A stretch of DNA of 6,161 bases from Bacteroidales bacterium (GTDB lineage: Bacteria; Bacteroidota; Bacteroidia; Bacteroidales; VadinHA17). The DNA is taken from assembly GCA_027451265.1 (NCBI GenBank), contig DAIDJT010000159.1, positions 1-6,161 of the forward strand, read 5' to 3'. The notes below the pieces were generated by a model. The model was not told the DNA's origin and searched no databases. It worked only from the letters and a program-made list of their open reading frames with translations. The translations under genes were made by a program, and so were the position numbers. Shown piece by piece: positions 5,577-6,161 of the stretch (position 1 is its first letter; each line of letters starts with the position of its first letter).

Positions 5577-6161
5577 ATGAACAATCAGTCAGACCAGCAT
5601 CTTGAAGATATCCAGGCCATCAGGAGGCTGATGGAGTCTTCCTCCAGGTTCCTGTCGCTCAGCGGCATGTCCGGCATCATCGCAGGAGTTCTTGGCATTG
5701 CCGGAGCGTTGGGGGCACAGCTAATCATCACCAGGATTTCTGCACCTGTTGACTGGTATGCACGGCCGTTTGCAGAGGGTCCGGATGGAATCCGTGAGTT
5801 CCTCCCCTTGTTTGTAATGATGGCAGTGGTTCTGATACTGGCATTTTCCGGTGCAGCATTCCTTTCAACCCGGAAAGCCCGGAAAAGCGGCATCAAAGCA
5901 TGGACGCCAGTCACCAGGAGGATGCTGGTGAGCCTTCTCATACCACTCGGTACTGGCGGGTTGTTCATTCTTCTGACAGCCGCAACCGTTCCTGCCGGTG
6001 TTATCGTAGCGTCCACCCTGATCTTCTATGGACTTGCCGTTATCAGCGCCGGGAAATTCACATTCGGCGAGATACACTGGCTGGGAGTGCTTGAGGTGGC
6101 TGCGGGTCTTTTCTGCCTTGCACTGCCGCAATACTGCGTTTTGATCTGGATTATTGGATTT
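5577..6161 (+). CDS. Multi-pass inner-membrane protein, 3' end beyond the window
   Basis: An open frame of 195 codons runs from the ATG at 5577 to the last base without a stop, so the gene is cut by the window edge. It begins with a polar N-terminus (MNNQSDQHLEDIQAIRRLME) that could form a short amphipathic or coiled helix. Hydrophobic segments follow at about 27-52, 75-97, 116-137, 138-158 and 168-192. A basic loop (STRKARKSGIKAWTPVTRR, 97-115) suggests a cytoplasmic face there. The N-terminal pattern followed by SSRFLSLSGMSGIIAGVLG resembles an uncharacterised Bacteroidota membrane family that I recall lying next to small winged-helix regulators. That recollection was not checked and no regulator is visible here. 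The promoter and operator upstream support the start. Reverse-strand frames over the same bases are shadows. Confidence 0.85.
   Translation, partial: MNNQSDQHLEDIQAIRRLMESSSRFLSLSGMSGIIAGVLGIAGALGAQLIITRISAPVDWYARPFAEGPDGIREFLPLFVMMAVVLILAFSGAAFLSTRKARKSGIKAWTPVTRRMLVSLLIPLGTGGLFILLTAATVPAGVIVASTLIFYGLAVISAGKFTFGEIHWLGVLEVAAGLFCLALPQYCVLIWIIGF

Noticed and set aside
5585..6131. Two reverse-strand frames, the longer encoding 143 residues.
   Set aside because: They are antisense to the continuous + frame from 5577, which has a promoter and membrane helices; the reverse products look like biased shadow sequence.

Overview
The window looks like chromosomal DNA from a member of the Bacteroidota, perhaps an environmental Bacteroidales-type organism. 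The evidence is an outer-membrane TonB-dependent receptor with an N-terminal carboxypeptidase-regulatory-like domain, a downstream DUF4249 lipoprotein (a pairing typical of this phylum), two Bacteroidota-style promoters (TTG, 20 nt, then a TAnnTTTG-like box), and starts that mostly lack Shine-Dalgarno sequences. All seven genes lie on the + strand. I saw no RNA genes, insertion sequences, CRISPR arrays or convincing intrinsic terminators.

Layout: (1) 83-760 holds two small membrane-protein genes 3 bp apart, both of unknown function. (2) 792-1817 holds two tandem paralogs of exactly 136 residues each. Each has two membrane helices followed by a soluble C-terminal domain that looks like a bacterial PH domain. 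The first has its own likely promoter. The second lies 5 bp before the receptor gene. (3) 1823-5457 holds the receptor gene and, 5 bp after it, the DUF4249 lipoprotein gene. These probably form one operon with the second paralog. (4) After a 119-bp gap with a good promoter overlapped by nested inverted repeats, a gene for a multi-pass inner-membrane protein starts at 5577 and runs off the window end with no stop. It is easy to miss because it is incomplete.

Working model (inference): the receptor is a gated outer-membrane channel and the DUF4249 lipoprotein is its surface or periplasmic partner, replacing the SusD-type partner of glycan systems. The substrate cannot be read from sequence. The small PH-like membrane proteins may be inner-membrane accessories, or they may only be co-transcribed. 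The last gene starts a separate unit that is probably under repressor control. I find no clearly new system. The least ordinary features are the duplicated PH-like gene fused into the receptor operon and the nested palindromes over the last promoter.
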